From: Kitasatospora sp. NA04385
GTDB lineage: Bacteria; Actinomycetota; Actinomycetes; Streptomycetales; Streptomycetaceae
Direction of reading: 5' to 3'
DNA: 64,000 nt
Assembly (NCBI RefSeq): GCF_013364235.1
Contig: NZ_CP054919.1
Location: 515,570 to 579,569, forward strand
Shown piece after piece: positions 49,987-59,662 of this stretch (position 1 is the stretch's first letter; the number at the start of each line of letters is the position of its first letter). The position numbers and the translations under genes were made by a program. The notes beneath the pieces are model-generated. The model was given only the letters and a program-made list of their open reading frames with translations. It searched no databases and was not told the origin of the DNA.

Positions 49987-50973
49987 TCAGCCGGTGACGG
50001 CGAGTTCGGCGACCACGGCGCGGTGGTCGCTGCGCGGCAGGGCGTGCTCGGAGACGTCGAGGGCGGTCAGCGCGGAGCCGTGCAGGACGTGGTCGATCTG
50101 GATCACTGGCGGGACGCCCCGGAAGTCCGGGTGGTTCTCGGGCCAGGTCGGGAAGAGGCCGGCGCCGAGCTCCTCGTGGGTGTCGGTCAGTCCGGTGTCG
50201 ATCAGGTCGCGCATCGGCTTGTGGTCGAGCGTGGCGTTGAAGTCGCCCAGCAGGACGGCGTCCCGGGTGCGTCCGGGTGCGGCGGCGGCCAGCTGGTGCA
50301 GGCCCTCGGCCCAGCGGCGGGCGTCGCCGAGCGGGTAGTAGGTGTGCACGGCGACCAGTTGCACCGGGTGGCCGCCGAGGTCGACGGTCACGTTGGTGGT
50401 CGGCCAGGCCGGGTCGGCGGCGGACCTGACGGGCAGTCGGGTGTAGATCGCGGTGTCGGTGCCGTCCGGGCGCTCGCGGTGCGGGAGCAGGGTGCGGATG
50501 CCGGCCGCGTCCAGCGCGTCGGCGGCGGAGTCGCTCTGCTCCTCGACGGCCAGCACGTCGATCCGCTGCTCGCGCACCAGCTCGACCAGGGCCGCGGGCG
50601 AGACCTGGCCCATGAAGTTGTTGCTGGTGGCCACCCGCAGCCGGGGCGCACCGGCCGGGGCGTCTCCCCCGTCCGGCAGGAACCGGGGCACCAGCCACCA
50701 CAGTTGCAGCACCACCAGCACCGCCGCGACGCCGGTCAGCCACTTCGCGCGCAGCAGCGCGACGACGGGCAGCAGCACGACGGCGAGCAGCGCCGCGTAC
50801 GGCAGCCCGGCCATCGGCAGCGCCCACACCGTGCCGTCGTCCCACCCGAATAGCCGCACCACGACGAGCACGGCCGGGCCCGCCAGCAGCACCCCGCAGG
50901 CGGCCTTCGCCGCGGTGCGCCACCGACGCCGTCCGCCCGCGGGCGAGGTGTCCTCCGCTGTACCGTCCGTCAC
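49987..50973 (-). CDS. Membrane-anchored endonuclease/exonuclease/phosphatase family protein
   Basis: 328 residues. Three hydrophobic helices at about 20-110 (AACGVLLAGPAVLVVVRLFG, PYAALLAVVLLPVVALL and WLTGVAAVLVVLQLWWL) anchor an outer EEP domain: LRVATSNNFMGQVSPAALVE, DVLAVEEQSDSAAD, VAVHTYYPLGDARRW, LLGDFNATLDHKPM and LPRSDHRAVVAEL. These give the metal and His/Asp catalytic set of the DNase I-like fold. Substrate may be lipid or nucleic acid outside the cell. GTG at 50973 has GGGAGGGA upstream. Confidence 0.88.
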   Translation of the reverse strand: MTDGTAEDTSPAGGRRRWRTAAKAACGVLLAGPAVLVVVRLFGWDDGTVWALPMAGLPYAALLAVVLLPVVALLRAKWLTGVAAVLVVLQLWWLVPRFLPDGGDAPAGAPRLRVATSNNFMGQVSPAALVELVREQRIDVLAVEEQSDSAADALDAAGIRTLLPHRERPDGTDTAIYTRLPVRSAADPAWPTTNVTVDLGGHPVQLVAVHTYYPLGDARRWAEGLHQLAAAAPGRTRDAVLLGDFNATLDHKPMRDLIDTGLTDTHEELGAGLFPTWPENHPDFRGVPPVIQIDHVLHGSALTALDVSEHALPRSDHRAVVAELAVTG

Positions 50974-51111
50974 GGCGTCCCTCCCAGAACGTCGGGCGAC
51001 GGCCATGATCACCCGGCCGTCGCCGTGGAGGACGACCCCCCGCCCGACGCGGTTCCGCCCGCCCGGGTATCGGCGCCAAGTGCGGTTGCGCCCACCCAGC
51101 GCGGTTGCGCG

Positions 51112-51972
51112 TCAGTGCGCGGTGTCGCGGATGTTCGGGACGGCCCGGACCAGGGTGATCACGCCGCCGACCACCAGGGCGACGGCGAGCAGCTCGGGGA
51201 CCAGCAGCCAGCCGGTGCGGACCGTCTCGTCGAACAGCACCACGCCGAGCAGCAGGCTGACGGCCGCGTCGCCGATGGTCAGCGCGGGCTGGGAGGCGAC
51301 CAGCGGGCCCGCCTGGAGGGCGTTCTCCAGCAGCAGGACGGCGGCGATGCCGGTGAGCGCGAAGGCGTACGTCTGCCAGCTGGTCAGGAAGGCGGGCAGG
51401 CCGTGGTCGGAGAAGGTGCCGGTGGCGGACTTCAGCAGCGCGGCGGTCAGCGCGTTGCCGACGGCGGCGGCCGTCCCGAGCGCCCCGGCCCGGAACACCG
51501 GCCCGCGGTGGCGGTTGCGGGTGGCCACGACGCACAGCCTCATCACGCCCAGGCAGCCGGCCAGGACGGGCAGCCAGCGGCTCATCGGCGCCTGGTCCTC
51601 GGCGCCGGAGGGGGCGGCGCAACCGAGGAACAGCGCCAGGCCGCCGACCACCGCCGCGACGCCCGCCCAGCCCGCGGCGGGCATCCGGCGGTGCAGCAGC
51701 GGCGCGGCGATCAGCAGCGCGAACGGCAGTTCCAGCACGAACACCGGCTGCACCAGGGCGAGCGGCCCGAAGGCGAGCGCGAGCGCCTGGAACAGCGCCG
51801 CTCCCACCACCCCGGCGATCCCCGCCACCCACGCCGGGTCACGGGCCAGTACGAGCAGGAACCGCAGCCCCCCGCCCCGGTCGACCCGGGCCGCCGCCTT
51901 CCGCTGGAAGGCCGTCCCGGCGGCGTTGGAGGCGGCCCCGAACACGGCGAACACCACAGCGAGCACATCCAC
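51112..51972 (-). CDS. DMT/EamA-type transporter
   Basis: 286 residues with about nine to ten membrane helices, two EamA-like halves. It begins MDVLAVVFAVFGAASNAAGT and has FGPLALVQPVFVLELPFALL in the first half and SQPALTIGDAAVSLLLGVVL in the second. The pattern resembles NIPA-like actinobacterial proteins. Substrate unknown. GTG start; the first residues are the first helix, as is usual for the family. Confidence 0.85.
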   Translation of the reverse strand: MDVLAVVFAVFGAASNAAGTAFQRKAAARVDRGGGLRFLLVLARDPAWVAGIAGVVGAALFQALALAFGPLALVQPVFVLELPFALLIAAPLLHRRMPAAGWAGVAAVVGGLALFLGCAAPSGAEDQAPMSRWLPVLAGCLGVMRLCVVATRNRHRGPVFRAGALGTAAAVGNALTAALLKSATGTFSDHGLPAFLTSWQTYAFALTGIAAVLLLENALQAGPLVASQPALTIGDAAVSLLLGVVLFDETVRTGWLLVPELLAVALVVGGVITLVRAVPNIRDTAH

Positions 51973-52075
51973 CCGCCATCGGTTCCCCCGCCCCGGCCCC
52001 CGAACCCCCGCTTCCCCCGATCGGCCGAGGCGGCCGGAGGGGTCCGGAAGGCGGCCGGAGCGGGCCCGGGCGCGC

Positions 52076-52115
52076 GGCCGGCCCGCCGCGGACGGGTGTC
52101 CGGGGCGGGCCGGCC
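52076..52115 (-). terminator. Hairpin terminator after the DUF3344 gene
   Basis: Arms GGCCGGCCCGCC (52076-52087) and GGCGGGCCGGCC (52104-52115), placed just after the TAA of the minus-strand gene. Confidence 0.8.
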
Positions 52116-52131
52116 GGGTGCGGGCGGGGTG

Positions 52132-53364
52132 TTACCGCTGGCCGCTCCAGGCCGAGCGGGGCTGGGCCTTGGCGGTGCGCAGGGTGGCCGGGTCGATGTC
52201 GACGTCCGCGTAGAAGACGCCGAGGTTGTAGCCGTCGCCCTCGGTGTTGACGATGACGCTGAGGTCGGTGTCGCCGTTGCGCAGGTACGGGGAGATGTTC
52301 CAGCGGTTGGCGTCGTAGCCGAAGGAGTTGGGGTAGGCGGGGTTGCGCGGGAAGCGCTGGGCCGGGTCGGCGTTGTCGAGGTTGGAGGTGAAGGCGTCGT
52401 TCGCGGGGTGCAGGGCGTCGCTGAAGCGGGTGAGCGGGCCGTTGGTGGACTTCATGTCCATCGTGTCGCCGGTCCACTTGTGGTCGCCGTCGTAGACGAC
52501 CCAGCCGAGGTGGCCGGTGACGGGGCCGCTGGCGGGGGTCTTGATGCCGCTCAGGGTGCCGGTGAGGGCGGGGCTGTTGGGCAGCTCGGGCTGGAAGCCG
52601 TCCCAGACGTGCAGGTGGCGCAGCGGCTCGCACTCACGCTCGTAGGCGACGACGACCGTCCAGCCGCCCCAGCTGTGCGCCTTGACGACGGAGTCCATGT
52701 CGGCGGCCTCGTAGGTGCCGGAGCCGTGGTTGCGGACCTGCTCGGTGATGTCGGCGGAGGCCTGGTAGCTGCTCTCCTCGTCGGTGGTGATGTAGCCGAT
52801 GGAGGGCTGCTGGTTGGCGATGTTGGTGTACTGGGCGTCGCCGGGGAACTTGAAGTAGATCTCGTCGATCTGGCTCTCGGGCAGCACGGTGTCGCCGATG
52901 CCGCGGGTGCCGCCCCAGTAGAGGCGGGCGAACTTGACGGTGGCGCCCTCGGGGATCTGCAGGTCGGCGGAGCTGGAGGAGTAGATGGGGTCGCCGAGCG
53001 GGCCGATGTGGCCGGGGCCGTCGATGTTGATGTACTTCATCTGGAAGTTGTTGTTGATCGGGCGCGGCCCGTCGCCGTTGCGGGCCTGCACGCAGGGGGC
53101 CTGGGCCGGGTCGACCGGCGGCTGGGTCTCGTCGCAGGTCATCAGGGTGTTGCTGATGTGGGTGATGCCGCCGTGGAAGTCGCCCTCGAAGCGGGTGGTG
53201 AAGGGCAGCCGGTTCTCGGTGATGGTGGTCGCGGCGGTCACCCGGTGGTGGGACGGGGCGTTCGCGCTGTCGGTGGAGTACGCGGCGGGGACGGCCAGTG
53301 CGCTGGCCGCGACGAACGCGGCGCTGACGGCCAGGGTACGGCGGGTGGGGCGGGGACGGGACAA
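52132..53364 (-). CDS. Secreted DUF3344-domain protein
   Basis: 410-residue exported protein. The TTG at 53364 was chosen because AGAGGAGT lies seven bases upstream and a signal peptide follows directly (MSRPRPTRRTLAVSAAFVAA to AAYSTDSA). The mature part has the DUF3344 pattern: FEGDFHGGITHISNTLMTC, VKFARLYWGGTRG, GWTVVVAYE and DTDLSVIVNTEGDGYNLGVF. The domain is a beta-rich surface module of unknown ligand. It is followed by a strong terminator. Confidence 0.82.
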   Translation of the reverse strand: MSRPRPTRRTLAVSAAFVAASALAVPAAYSTDSANAPSHHRVTAATTITENRLPFTTRFEGDFHGGITHISNTLMTCDETQPPVDPAQAPCVQARNGDGPRPINNNFQMKYINIDGPGHIGPLGDPIYSSSSADLQIPEGATVKFARLYWGGTRGIGDTVLPESQIDEIYFKFPGDAQYTNIANQQPSIGYITTDEESSYQASADITEQVRNHGSGTYEAADMDSVVKAHSWGGWTVVVAYERECEPLRHLHVWDGFQPELPNSPALTGTLSGIKTPASGPVTGHLGWVVYDGDHKWTGDTMDMKSTNGPLTRFSDALHPANDAFTSNLDNADPAQRFPRNPAYPNSFGYDANRWNISPYLRNGDTDLSVIVNTEGDGYNLGVFYADVDIDPATLRTAKAQPRSAWSGQR

Positions 53365-53377
53365 GACGTGAACTCCT

Positions 53378-53433
53378 CTGACGGATGGTGATGTGCCCTG
53401 GTGGTCGGGCACGTCAACCTGACCATCCGTCAG
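53378..53433. promoter_or_regulatory. Long-spaced 12-bp inverted repeat upstream of the DUF3344 gene
   Basis: CTGACGGATGGT (53378-53389) and ACCATCCGTCAG (53422-53433) are perfect mirror arms, 32 bases apart, ending 14 bases before the TTG start. This could be a paired operator or a leader hairpin that includes the ribosome site region. Confidence 0.6.
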
Positions 53434-53524
53434 GTCTTAGATCGGTGTATTGGGCCGAACGACGGCATTCCCGAGCGTTCCCTGAATATTTCCTGAGAAT
53501 TCCGTCGTCCGGCCCGACCGGGCG

Positions 53525-55414
53525 TCAGGCCCGCTGTTCGATTCGGACCCAGTCCACGGCGAGGGTGGCCGCGCCGGCGGCGATCTGGTCGACGGTGGAC
53601 TGCGGCAGGCCCCAGAACGGGGTGGTGACCTTGTTCCAGCCTGCGGGGTAGGCGCCGCCGAGGGCGAAGTTGAGGATCACGTACTGGTTGTGGTCGAACA
53701 CCCAGGCGCCGCGGGTGGCGAGCGTCTTCTGCCGGGGCACTTCCAGGGTCTGGGTGCCGTCGACGCTGAAGCGCATGGCGGTGGGCGTCCACTCGACGGC
53801 GTACACGTGCCAGCCGGTGACGTCCTGCCCGGCCGGGAAGTGCTGGAGCGCGCCGATGTTGCCGTCGGCGGAGTAGCCGGGGCCGTGCAGGGCGCTGCTG
53901 GTCCAGTCGGCGTAGCCGATGTTCTCCATGATGTCGGTCTCGCCGCAGTTGGGCCAGGAGACGTCCGGGTCGTCGACGCTGGAGCCGAGCAGCCAGAACG
54001 CGGGCCACAGGCCGAGCCCGGCGGGCATCTTGATCCGGGCGCTGACCCGGCCGTAGGTGAAGTTGACGGCGGTGCTGGTGTCGATCCGGGCGGAGGTGAA
54101 CTTGTAGGTGCCGCCGCCGGGGGCGTTGTAGCCGCCGGGCAGGTAGCGGGGGGTGATGAGCAGCTGGCTGCCGGAGACCTTGAGCGTGCTGGCGTCGTCG
54201 ACGTACGCCTGCGACTCGCCGTTGACCGAGCCCATGGTGGAGCCGGTGACGACGACCCGCCACTTGCCGCGGTCGAGGTTGGTGCCCGCGAAGTCGTCGA
54301 AGAAGACGGTGCGGTAGGCGCCGGTGCTCTCCACCGGCGGGGCCGGGTACTCGGCGGCGGCGCTGCCGCCGGTGCCCCAGACCTGGAACTCGTAGAGCGA
54401 GTAACCGAATTGGGCGGTGTACGGGGCCGGGTTGTAGAAGCGGCGGCGGCGCAGGCCGAGCATCCGGACGTAGCGGCCGGTGGCGGGGGCGGCCAGGGTG
54501 ATGGCGTCGTGCAGGCCCGCCGAGCTGCCGGGGGTGCCGATGTTCGCGTCCCGGGCGGCGACCTGGGCGGCGGTGGGCTGGTGGACGGTGCGCCAGTTCT
54601 GGTTGTCGTCGGAGACCTGGATCTGGTAGTCGACCGCGTAGGCGGACTCCCAGTGCAGGTCGACGGCGGTGATCCGGGCGGTGGCGCCGAGGTCGACGGC
54701 GACCCACCGGTGGTCGTTCCAGTCGCTGGCCCAGCGGGTCGCGTCGCCGGTGAGCCCGGCGGGGACGCCACCGTCGAAGGCGTGCAGCGGGGTGTGCCCG
54801 GCGTCCTGGTAGTAGTTGCTGTACCCGGGGTGGTTGAGCGCCAGGTTGGCGGTGCCGGTCGCGGCGGGGGCGGGGGCGCCGCCGTAGACCTGGAAGGCGT
54901 ACAGCGAGTAGCCCCACGGGGTGGCGCGCTGCAGGCCGCGCATCCGGACGTAGCGGCCGAGCGCGGGCTGCTGGTGGGTGTGGATGGTGGCGGTGCCGCC
55001 GGTGCCGGCGTTCTCGGTGTAGACGGACTGCCAGGCGGCGCCGTCCCGGGAGACCTCGACGGTGTACTTGAGGCCGTAGGCGGCCTCCCAGACCAGCACG
55101 ACCTGGGTGACCCGGATGACGCTGCCGAGGTCGATGCGGATCCAGGCGTCGTCGGCGAAGTTGCTGGAGAACCGGGAGCCGGTGTTGTTGTCGAAGGCCG
55201 CGCCGGGGCCGTACGGGCCGCCCTCGCTGCCGGAGGCGGTGGCGGCGGCGGGGTCGGCGGCGTACGCGGCGGCCGCCCAGTCGGCGTCCCAGGCGAGGCC
55301 GCTGGGGGCGGCGGCGGCCTGGGCGGTGCCGGCGGGGCCGGCCAGGGTGAGACCTGCGCTGCCGGCCGTGAGGGCGGCCAGGAGCAGGGCGTTGCGACGG
55401 CTGAGCTCGGTCAT
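53525..55414 (-). CDS. Secreted GH16 beta-glucanase with two discoidin domains
   Basis: 629-residue enzyme. The N terminus is a twin-arginine type signal (ELSRRNALLLAALTAGSAGL). Two F5/8C carbohydrate-binding domains (about 55-185 and 190-345) precede a GH16 catalytic domain whose motif GETDIME gives Glu492 as nucleophile, Asp494, and Glu497 as acid/base. Other features are YGRVSARIKMPAGLGLWPAF and WHVYAVEWTPTAM. It cleaves beta-1,3- or mixed-linked glucans outside the cell. ATG at 55414 has GGAG eight bases upstream. Confidence 0.92.
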   Translation of the reverse strand: MTELSRRNALLLAALTAGSAGLTLAGPAGTAQAAAAPSGLAWDADWAAAAYAADPAAATASGSEGGPYGPGAAFDNNTGSRFSSNFADDAWIRIDLGSVIRVTQVVLVWEAAYGLKYTVEVSRDGAAWQSVYTENAGTGGTATIHTHQQPALGRYVRMRGLQRATPWGYSLYAFQVYGGAPAPAATGTANLALNHPGYSNYYQDAGHTPLHAFDGGVPAGLTGDATRWASDWNDHRWVAVDLGATARITAVDLHWESAYAVDYQIQVSDDNQNWRTVHQPTAAQVAARDANIGTPGSSAGLHDAITLAAPATGRYVRMLGLRRRRFYNPAPYTAQFGYSLYEFQVWGTGGSAAAEYPAPPVESTGAYRTVFFDDFAGTNLDRGKWRVVVTGSTMGSVNGESQAYVDDASTLKVSGSQLLITPRYLPGGYNAPGGGTYKFTSARIDTSTAVNFTYGRVSARIKMPAGLGLWPAFWLLGSSVDDPDVSWPNCGETDIMENIGYADWTSSALHGPGYSADGNIGALQHFPAGQDVTGWHVYAVEWTPTAMRFSVDGTQTLEVPRQKTLATRGAWVFDHNQYVILNFALGGAYPAGWNKVTTPFWGLPQSTVDQIAAGAATLAVDWVRIEQRA

Positions 55415-55543
55415 GGGGGACTCCGCTGCGGGTGGGGGTGGGGGTGACTTCTCGCACGGGCCCCGGAGTTGGGTTCGGGGGCCGGTACGTGGTGCGGCCC
55501 GCCGCGTCTCGGGCCGGAGGTACGCGGCGGGCCGGGCTTTGGT

Positions 55544-55865
55544 GACGAGTCACGAATGACGCGGCACGGGTGACGAGTCACGGATGACGCGGCACGGGTG
55601 ACGAGTCACGGATGACGCGACACAGGTGGCGAGTCACGGATGACACGACATGAGTGGCCCGTCATGGATGACGGATCACGAGTGACACGCCATGAATGAC
55701 GCGACACAGGTGATAGGTCATGGATGACGCAACACGAGTGACGGGTCACGGATGACGAATCACGGGTGGCAGGTCATGAATGACGGATCACGAGTGACGC
55801 GTCATGAGTGGCACGTCATGAATGGCGCGTCATGCGTGACGGATCACGGGTAACGGATCACGGGT
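55544..55865. repeat. 14-bp dyad tandem array B, 23 units
   Basis: Twenty-three uninterrupted units of exactly 14 bp (322 bp) with consensus GACG(C/A)GTCACGG(A/G)T. Positions C8, A9 and T14 are invariant. The end of each unit and the start of the next give dyads of the type TGAC-NN-GTCA, for instance GTGACGAGTCAC. The first six units alternate in a 28-bp super-period. The array fills most of the interval between the GH16 start and the end of the beta-helix gene, and covers the last stop codon of the latter (55858-55860). It matches array A at 4951 in register. Confidence 0.95.
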
Positions 55866-57696
55866 AGGAGACGACGTTGCTGGGGCCGCCGAAGGTGGGG
55901 TCGACGGTGCGGCCAGTGCCGTTGATCACCGAGTCGATGCCGCCGGAGCCGTTGAGGAAGACGGTCAGCAGGTCGTGGAGCTTGACCCCGGGGGTGACGG
56001 GCGCCTGGAAGGCCATCGAGTTGCGGATGTCGACGCCCTGGTTGAAGTAGGAGTAGCTGCCCATGCCCCAGCCCTCGAAGGTCTTCACCTTCGGGCCGAC
56101 GGCGAACGCCGGGTAGCCCTTCTGCTTCTTGTTGGCCATCCACGCGGCCTGGTTGGGCACGTCGTAGGGGTTCTCGTTCTGGAAGAACACCACCTGGCCG
56201 TGCTCGCCGTTCCACTCGACCTCGGTCTTCTGGAAGTGCTCGACGGCGAGGCCGGTGGCGGTGACCCGGTCGCCGTTGACGACCAGGCCGGTGTCGCTGC
56301 GGGCGCTGGTCCAGGTGCCGCCGCCGGTGCCGTGGTCGGCGCGCCAGATCCAGGCGTCGTCGATCAGGGTGTCGTCGCTGTTGACCTCCAGCGCGGTGTC
56401 GGCCGCGCCGTTCAGCGCGCCGCCGACCCGGAAGAACACGTCGGACAGCGCGATCGGGTTGTTCCGGTGCGAGTCGTTGCTCCCCCGGTCGCCGACCTTC
56501 ATCAGCACCTTCGACTTCTTCTCCCCGGCGTCGATGATCAGGCCGGAGACGTTGACGCCGTCCACGTCGTCGACCTTGATCGCGGCGTTGCCCTTGGTCG
56601 GGACGAGGGTGGCGAAGCCGAGGCCGACCACCTGGGTGCCGGGGCGGGTGACCTTGATCTCGTCGGGCAGCTGGTAGACGCCGGGGGTGAGCAGCAGGTG
56701 GCGGCCGGCCTTGAGGGCGGCGTTGATCTGCTTGACGTCGGCGCCGGGGCGGACCACGTAGAAGTCGTCCAGCGGGATCGAGCGGCCCGGGGTGGAGCCG
56801 TCCTCCCAGCTGGTGCCGCGGGAGTTGCGCTGGGCGGCGGGTACGAAGACCCGGTACTTGCCCTTGTCGTCCAGGTACAGGTAGGGGGCCTCCCGGGTGA
56901 CCGGGCAGGTGTCGAGCGTGGTGTACGGGGCGGCGCCCTGCTCGGTGGAGAAGGACTGCGCGGGGGCGCCCTCGGTGCCGCAGAAGACCTGGTTCCAGAC
57001 GCCGTTGCTCCAGCCGTCCAGGTTGCTGTTGCGGGTGAAGAACTGCTGCTGGGAGCCGTTGACGACGGTGGCGCCGGTGAACTTGGAGTCGGCGATGAAG
57101 CCGCCGCTGGCCCAGGAGGGCGAGCCGGTGCAGTAGTCCATCAGCGTCACGTTGCCGTTCATCTGGACCCGGCGCAGCGGCGCGGCCTGGGAGACCGCCC
57201 AGAAGTCGGTGTTGCCGTAACAGCCGCTCTGGCCCGCGACGTTGACCGTCAGGTTGCTCAGCGAGCGCCAGAAGTTGGTGGTGGCGTAGCACTGCGACTG
57301 GTCGCCGCCGACGCACTGGTTGTACACGTTGACGGAGCCGTTGACCACCACGTCGCCGGGGTTCTTGCCGAGGCCGGCGACGCTCTCGTAGAAGCCGACC
57401 GGGAAGACCAGCGGGTCGGCGGCGGTGCCGTAGGTGCCGGGCTTGAAGAGGATCGCGTAGCGCTGCGGGCCGAACTCGTTGCCGGCCTGGGCCTGGGCGA
57501 GCGCGTTCAGGCGGTCCTGGATCTGGGCCTTGGGCATGCTCGGGTCGAGGACGATCACGTTCTCGCCGAGGCTGCCGCCGCCGGGCGGCACGGGGGCCGC
57601 GGCGGCCTGGGTGGTGGGGGCGACGAGGGCCGCGACGAGGGCGGTGGCGGCGGCTGCCGCGAGGCCGTAGCGGCGGGACCGGGGAGCTCGGTTCAT
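55858..57696 (-). CDS. Secreted right-handed beta-helix protein
   Basis: 612-residue exported protein. The signal peptide is MNRAPRSRRYGLAAAAATAL and following, with cleavage after AAAA. The body is rich in short beta-helix turns: VNGSVNVYNQCVGG, LSNLTVNVAGQSGCYGNTDF, RRVQMNGNVTLMDYCTG, VSGLIIDAGEKKSKVLMKVG. The family is frequent in actinobacteria and is sometimes called adenylyl cyclase, a label I see no support for; a GH55-like carbohydrate role is more plausible. No catalytic residues can be named. The final codons VVSYP and TGA lie in repeat array B. Confidence 0.75.
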   Translation of the reverse strand: MNRAPRSRRYGLAAAAATALVAALVAPTTQAAAAPVPPGGGSLGENVIVLDPSMPKAQIQDRLNALAQAQAGNEFGPQRYAILFKPGTYGTAADPLVFPVGFYESVAGLGKNPGDVVVNGSVNVYNQCVGGDQSQCYATTNFWRSLSNLTVNVAGQSGCYGNTDFWAVSQAAPLRRVQMNGNVTLMDYCTGSPSWASGGFIADSKFTGATVVNGSQQQFFTRNSNLDGWSNGVWNQVFCGTEGAPAQSFSTEQGAAPYTTLDTCPVTREAPYLYLDDKGKYRVFVPAAQRNSRGTSWEDGSTPGRSIPLDDFYVVRPGADVKQINAALKAGRHLLLTPGVYQLPDEIKVTRPGTQVVGLGFATLVPTKGNAAIKVDDVDGVNVSGLIIDAGEKKSKVLMKVGDRGSNDSHRNNPIALSDVFFRVGGALNGAADTALEVNSDDTLIDDAWIWRADHGTGGGTWTSARSDTGLVVNGDRVTATGLAVEHFQKTEVEWNGEHGQVVFFQNENPYDVPNQAAWMANKKQKGYPAFAVGPKVKTFEGWGMGSYSYFNQGVDIRNSMAFQAPVTPGVKLHDLLTVFLNGSGGIDSVINGTGRTVDPTFGGPSNVVSYP

Positions 57697-57795
57697 GGGG
57701 GTGCACACCCGTCTGGTGGGATCCGGGGGACGGCAGCCGGGGGGCGTGCTGACCACTCGTCAGCCGCGGGCCCCGACCGCTTACTTCACGCCGAG

Positions 57796-57824
57796 ATTTA
57801 ACGTATGAGAAAAGTGGGCGTCAA
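57796..57824 (-). promoter_or_regulatory. Probable housekeeping-type promoter of the beta-helix gene
   Basis: On the minus strand TTGACG (57819-57824), 17 bases, TTAAAT (57796-57801), in a striking AT-rich pocket about 100 bases before the gene start. Confidence 0.6.
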
Positions 57825-57924
57825 GACCCGTGACAGCTTCCGTGCCGGGCGGTGCGCGCGGAGGCCGGACCCCTGGCGGAATCCGGCCTCCGTGAACCCC
57901 CTGGTCAGGGCGGGTCGACGCGCG

Positions 57925-59568
57925 TCAGCGAGCGGCGCCGTCCGCCCCGGCCAGGAGGGCCGCCGCCAGCTCGCGCATCTCGACCTTGCGGACCTTGCCG
58001 GTGACCGTCATCGGGAACTCCTCGACCACGTGCACGTAGCGCGGGATCTTGAAGTGCGCCAGCCGGCCGGTGCAGAACTCCCGCACCGCCTCCGCCGTCA
58101 GCGGCCGGGCGCCCTCGCGCATCCGGACCCAGGCCATCAGCTCCTCGCCGTACTTGGCGTCGGGCACCCCGATCACCTGGACGTCGAGCACGTCGGGGTG
58201 GGTGTACAGGAACTCCTCGATCTCGCGCGGGTACACGTTCTCGCCGCCGCGGATCACCATGTCCTTGATCCGGCCGGTGATCGACAGGTAGCCGTCCCCG
58301 TCCATCACCGCCAGGTCGCCGGTGTGCATCCAGCGGGCGGCGTCGACCACCTCGGCGGTCCTCTCCGGCTCGCCCCAGTAGCCGAGCATCACCGAGTAGC
58401 CGCGGGTGCACAGTTCGCCGGGCTCGCCGCGCGGCAGGGTGCGGCCGGTGTCCGGGTCGACCACCTTGACCTCCAGGTGCGGCCCGACCCGGCCGACGGT
58501 GGAGACCCGGCGCTCCACCGAGTCGTCCACCCGGGTCTGGGTGGACACCGGGGAGGTCTCCGTCATGCCGTAGCAGATCGACACCTCCGCCATGCCCATC
58601 CGCTCCATCACGCCCTTCATCACCTCGGTCGGGCACGGGGCGCCCGCCATGATGCCGGTGCGCAGGCTGGACAGGTCGTACCCGTCGAAACCCGGGTCGG
58701 CCAGCTCGGCGATGAACATGGTCGGCACCCCGTACAGCGAGGTGCAGCGCTCGGCGGCCACCGCGGCCAGCGTGGCGGCGGCGTCGAACGCCGGGGCCGG
58801 GATCACCGTGCAGGCGCCGTGCGAGGTGGCCGCGAGGTTGCCCATCACCATGCCGAAGCAGTGGTAGAACGGCACCGGGATGCAGACCCGGTCCTGCTCG
58901 GTGTAGCCGCACAGCTCGCCCACGAAGTAGCCGTTGTTCAGGATGTTGTGGTGCGAGAGGGTGGCGCCCTTGGGGAAGCCGGTGGTGCCCGAGGTGTACT
59001 GGATGTTGATCGGGTCGTCGGCGCTCAACTCCCGGGCCGTCGACTCCAGTTCCGCCCGGTCGCCGGCCCGGCCGACGGCCAGCAGCTCCGGCCAGTCGGG
59101 GCCGTCCAGCAGCACCGTGTCGGTCAGTTCGGGGCAGCGCGGGCGCACCTCGGCGATCATCGCCGCGTAGTCGGAGGTCCGGAACCGCTCGGCGGCCACC
59201 AGCAGCCGCACGCCCGCCTGGCCGAGCACGTACTCCAACTCGTGCGCCCGGTACGCCGGGTTGATCGTCACCAGGATCGCGCCGAGCCGGGCGGTGGCGT
59301 ACTGGGTGAGCGTCCACTCGGCCCGGTTGGGCGCCCAGATGCCGACCCGGTCGCCCTTGCCGATGCCCCGCGCGCGCAGCCCGAGCGCCACCGCGTCCAC
59401 GTCGGCGGCGAACTCGGCGTACGTCCAGCGCCGTCCGGTGGCGCACTCGACCAGCGCCTCCCGGTCGGGGAAGGCGCGCACCGCCCGGTCGAGGTCGGCA
59501 CCGATGGTGTCGCCGAGCAGCGGCGTGCCGGACGGGCCGGAGGAGTAGCTGAGCGGGTCACGGGACAA
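57925..59568 (-). CDS. Acyl-CoA synthetase (AMP-binding, fatty-acyl type)
   Basis: 547-residue enzyme that activates a carboxylic acid with ATP and CoA. Motifs: A3 [19 protein letters not shown]5 [12 protein letters not shown]7 [11 protein letters not shown]8 [20 protein letters not shown] and the catalytic lysine in [14 protein letters not shown]. The TTG at 59568 has AGGAGG five bases upstream. It is most like medium/long-chain FadD-type enzymes (DUF-free AMP-binding class). It stands alone; the substrate is unproven. Confidence 0.92.
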   Translation of the reverse strand: MSRDPLSYSSGPSGTPLLGDTIGADLDRAVRAFPDREALVECATGRRWTYAEFAADVDAVALGLRARGIGKGDRVGIWAPNRAEWTLTQYATARLGAILVTINPAYRAHELEYVLGQAGVRLLVAAERFRTSDYAAMIAEVRPRCPELTDTVLLDGPDWPELLAVGRAGDRAELESTARELSADDPINIQYTSGTTGFPKGATLSHHNILNNGYFVGELCGYTEQDRVCIPVPFYHCFGMVMGNLAATSHGACTVIPAPAFDAAATLAAVAAERCTSLYGVPTMFIAELADPGFDGYDLSSLRTGIMAGAPCPTEVMKGVMERMGMAEVSICYGMTETSPVSTQTRVDDSVERRVSTVGRVGPHLEVKVVDPDTGRTLPRGEPGELCTRGYSVMLGYWGEPERTAEVVDAARWMHTGDLAVMDGDGYLSITGRIKDMVIRGGENVYPREIEEFLYTHPDVLDVQVIGVPDAKYGEELMAWVRMREGARPLTAEAVREFCTGRLAHFKIPRYVHVVEEFPMTVTGKVRKVEMRELAAALLAGADGAAR

Positions 59569-59662
59569 GGGGGCCTCCTGGGAGCGGACGGTACCGGCGA
59601 GTACCCATGCTGCGCAGTCCGGGCCGCCCCGGCCAACCCCCCTTCCGGACCTTTCGGTCGAG

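Noticed and set aside
53365..53412. Earlier start (MPDHQGT) for the DUF3344 protein
   Set aside because: It would put residues in front of the signal peptide; the TTG with AGAGGAGT fits better.
55544..55865. CRISPR array or coding repeat
   Set aside because: No spacers; unit length 14 is not a multiple of three, and stop codons occur in the frames.
55858..57696. Adenylyl cyclase
   Set aside because: I recall this label for similar proteins, but no cyclase motif is present and the repeats fit an extracellular beta-helix.
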